Shown: positions 61,599 to 64,000 of the stretch, in pieces | Layout: each line of letters opens with the position of its first letter | How positions within the stretch are numbered: position 1 is the first letter of the stretch | Notes under the pieces: model-generated | What the model saw: only the letters and a program-made list of their open reading frames with translations | Databases searched by the model: none | Told to the model about the DNA's origin: nothing | NCBI GenBank assembly: GCA_002104895.1 | Contig: MCFG01000229.1 | Coordinates: 26,001 to 90,000, forward strand | DNA from: Anaeromyces robustus | Lineage: Eukaryota; Neocallimastigomycota; Neocallimastigomycetes; Neocallimastigales; Neocallimastigaceae | Direction: 5' to 3' | Length of the DNA: 64,000 nt | Position numbers and translations under genes: made by a program

Positions 61599-63942
61599 TT
61601 AAAGAGTTTCATGGAAGGTTCTTGCAATAACTTCTCTTTGTTGACTTGGGGATAAACGAATGAAATGTACAGCATATCCTGAAACACGAATTGTTAAATT
61701 TGGATAATTTTCTGGATGTACCATAGCATCTTCTAAAGTTTCACGAACTAAAACATTAACATTTAAATGGAATCCTCCTTGGGCAAAATAGCCATCTAAT
61801 AATCCTGTAAGATTAGCAACACGTTCTTTATCAATTTTACCTAAAACTGTTGGTACAAATGTGAAAGTATTGGAAATACCATCTTTACAATATTCATATT
61901 CAACTTTACTAACGGAATTAAGAGATGCAACTGCTCCACTAGTTTCACGTCCATGCATTGGATTACATCCTGGAGCAAATGGTTCTCCAGCTTTACGTCC
62001 ATCTGGTGTAGATCCTGTTTTCTTACCATAAACAACATTTGAAGTAATAGTTAAAATAGATAAAGTATGTTCAGCACCTCTGTAAGCTGGATATTTCTTT
62101 AATTTAGCAAGGAATATTTTTGGAATTTCAATAGCAAAATGATCAACACGTTCATCATCATTACCGAATTTTGGGAATTCTCCTTCAATTTTAAAATCAG
62201 TAGTTAAATTAGTTTCTGGATTACGTACTGGGAAAACTTTAGCATATTTAATAGCAGAGAAAGAATCAACAATAACTGAGAAACCAGCAATACCAAAGGC
62301 CATATAACGATGAACATTTGTATCATGAAGAGCCATTTGAATAGCTTCATAACAATATTTATCATGAGAATAATGAATAGCATTCATAGTATTAACATAA
62401 AGACAAGCAATCCAATCCATGGCTTTATCATAAATTTCCCATGCTGATTCGAAATTAACGGATCCATCTTCATTTAATTTAATATCACCAAAATCTGGTC
62501 CAACTTGTTTTTCGGTTCTTTCATCGTAACCATGGTTGAAAGCATAAAGTAAAAGTTTAGCAAGATTACAACGAGCACCAAAGAATTGCATATCTTTACC
62601 AACTCTCATTTGAGAGACACAACAAGCAATAGCATAATCATCTCCAAACATACTATTCATAAGATTATCATTTTCATATTGAATAGAGGAAGTATCAATA
62701 GAAACTTTATTACAGAAATTTTTAAATGCCATTGGCATTTTATTATTCCATAAAACGGTAATATTTGGTTCTGGAGCAGCTCCAAGAGTTCTTAAAGTAT
62801 TAACAATACGATAAGAAGTTTTTGTAACTAATGGTCTACCATCATTATTCATACCACCAACAACCATAGTAACCCAAGTTGGATCACCTGCAAATAAATC
62901 ATTATATTCTGGTGTACGTAAATGACGAACTAATCTAAGTTTAATAATTAATTGATCAATTAAATCTTGAGCTTGAGCTTCAGTTAAAATTCCCTTTTTA
63001 ATATCATTTTCAATATAAATATCGAAGAAACAGTCAACACGACCAAAAGACATAGCAGCTCCATCTTGGTCTTTAACAGAAGCAAGATAACCGAAATAAG
63101 TGTATTGAATAGCTTCTTTAGCATTAGTAGCTGGTTTAGAAATATCAAAACCATAACTATTAGCCATAACTTTTAATTCATTAAGAGCTTTAATTTGTTC
63201 AGCAAGTTCTTCTCTAGTTCTCATATTTTCTTCAGTCATAGTAATACCAAGACTAAGTTTATCTTGCATTTTCCATTCAATTAATTGATCAACACCATAT
63301 AAAGCAATACGTCTGTAATCACCAATAATTCTACCTCTACCATAACCATCTGGTAAACCAGTAAGAATAGCATTAGATCTAGCTTTTCTCATTTCTGGAG
63401 TATAAAGATCGAAAACACAATCATTGTGAGTTTTACGATATTTAAAAACTTCTTCAACTTCAGGATCAATAGTACGACCATAAGCTTTTAAAGCATTTTT
63501 TACAACACGAACACCACCAAATGGTTTAATAGAACGTTTAAGAGGAGCATCTGTTTGTAAACCAACAATATCTTCCTTTTCTTTAATAATGTAACCTGGT
63601 TTATGAGCACTAACAGTAGAAATAGTTTTATTATCTACATCAAGACAACCATTACTTTTAATTTCTTCAGCACGAAGTTCACAACATTTAGCCCAAACAT
63701 CTTTTGTATTTTGAGAAGCTTCAGTGACGAGGAAAGAATCATCACCTTCATATGGAGTATAATTTTCTTTAATCCACTTAGCAACGTCAATAACTAATTA
63801 ATAATATTTAATTAATATAAAAATATAAAAATTAATTAAAAAAGTTAAAAAATATATATATTAAATTTTTATTTTATTATTATTTTTATTTTTATTTTAA
63901 TATTATAATTTTATTTTATATATATATATGTGTACCTTGCAT
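61599..63942 (-). CDS. PFL: Pyruvate formate-lyase (formate C-acetyltransferase), two exons
   Basis: A glycyl-radical enzyme converting pyruvate and CoA to acetyl-CoA and formate; a main route of mixed-acid fermentation in anaerobic fungi, in hydrogenosomes and/or cytosol. Exon 1 is only 7 nt (63936-63942, ATGCAAG). A 142-bp GT-AG intron (63794-63935) follows, and exon 2 is 63793-61599, giving 733 residues starting [20 protein letters not shown]. Signatures: [36 protein letters not shown], [18 protein letters not shown], the active-site Cys pair in IACCVS (Cys393-Cys394), and the glycyl-radical loop [11 protein letters not shown] (Gly708), ending ARTFHETL. Length is close to bacterial PflB (760). 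No long targeting presequence is visible, so this copy may be cytosolic. The activating enzyme is not in the window. The splice join is supported by frame (CAA G|TT ATT GAC), but the tiny first exon makes the start less certain. Confidence 0.95.
63794..63935 (-). other. Single PFL intron right after the start codon
   Basis: GT at 63935-63934 and AG at 63795-63794, interrupting codon 3 and leaving a 7-nt coding first exon. Confidence 0.7.
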
Positions 63943-64000
63943 TTTTGTTTAAAATTTATTATTTATATGTGAAAAAAAAAATTTTTTTAAAAAAATAATA

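Overview
The window looks like nuclear chromosomal DNA of an anaerobic gut fungus (Neocallimastigomycota: Neocallimastix, Piromyces, Orpinomyces or Anaeromyces type). The reasons are: extreme A+T content with coding islands separated by long poly-A, poly-T and ATT/ATTT arrays; many short introns in conserved eukaryotic housekeeping genes; a pyruvate formate-lyase gene as used in the fermentative, hydrogenosome-bearing metabolism of these fungi; a secreted GH32 fructan/sucrose hydrolase; a large ankyrin protein; and a flagellum-associated SHIPPO-repeat protein, as expected of a fungus with flagellate zoospores. The genus assignment is inference.

Layout, left to right: (1) 1-1702, minus, 3'-truncated secreted GH32 enzyme; (2) 1703-6948, long empty AT-rich spacer with two ATT arrays; (3) 6949-10091, plus, RNA polymerase III subunit RPC3 in 12 exons; (4) 10873-14314, minus, SHIPPO/STPG-repeat protein in about 12 exons; (5) 15375-21482, minus, MIOS (GATOR2/SEA complex) in about 16 exons; (6) 22579-28434, plus, SPT16 (FACT), divergent from MIOS; (7) 29977-32041, plus, clamp-loader subunit RFC3; (8) 32658-37418, minus, NOM1/Sgd1 (MIF4G-MA3 nucleolar protein), convergent with RFC3; (9) 39237-41549, plus, intronless ankyrin protein; (10) 44656-47287, plus, phosphatidylinositol-4-phosphate 5-kinase; (11) 50356-50727, plus, intronless bacterial-type ACT-domain protein; (12) 51969-52751, minus, small Cys-rich secreted, probably GPI-anchored protein; (13) 52752-58285, repeat-rich spacer with a perfect 10 x 60-bp minisatellite; (14) 58286-58936, plus, intronless GNAT acetyltransferase; (15) 61599-63942, minus, pyruvate formate-lyase.

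The genes form no operon or cluster. The many-intron genes (RPC3, SHIPPO, MIOS, SPT16, RFC3, NOM1, PIP5K) are eukaryotic core genes. The genes with no or one intron (GH32, ACT, GNAT, PFL) look bacterial-like and fit the extensive horizontal acquisition known for this phylum.

The most interesting signal is a pair of AT-AC (U12-type, minor-spliceosome) introns, one in RPC3 (9157-9304) and one in MIOS (19575-19675). Each has a full ATATCCTTT 5' splice site, a CCTTAAC branch site and an AC 3' end. Each removes an in-frame stop and restores the conserved protein exactly. Neither can be spliced as GT-AG. Other points of note are perfect long-armed hairpins around the ankyrin gene and inside introns, several recent tandem duplications, and a probable bacterial-origin ACT protein.
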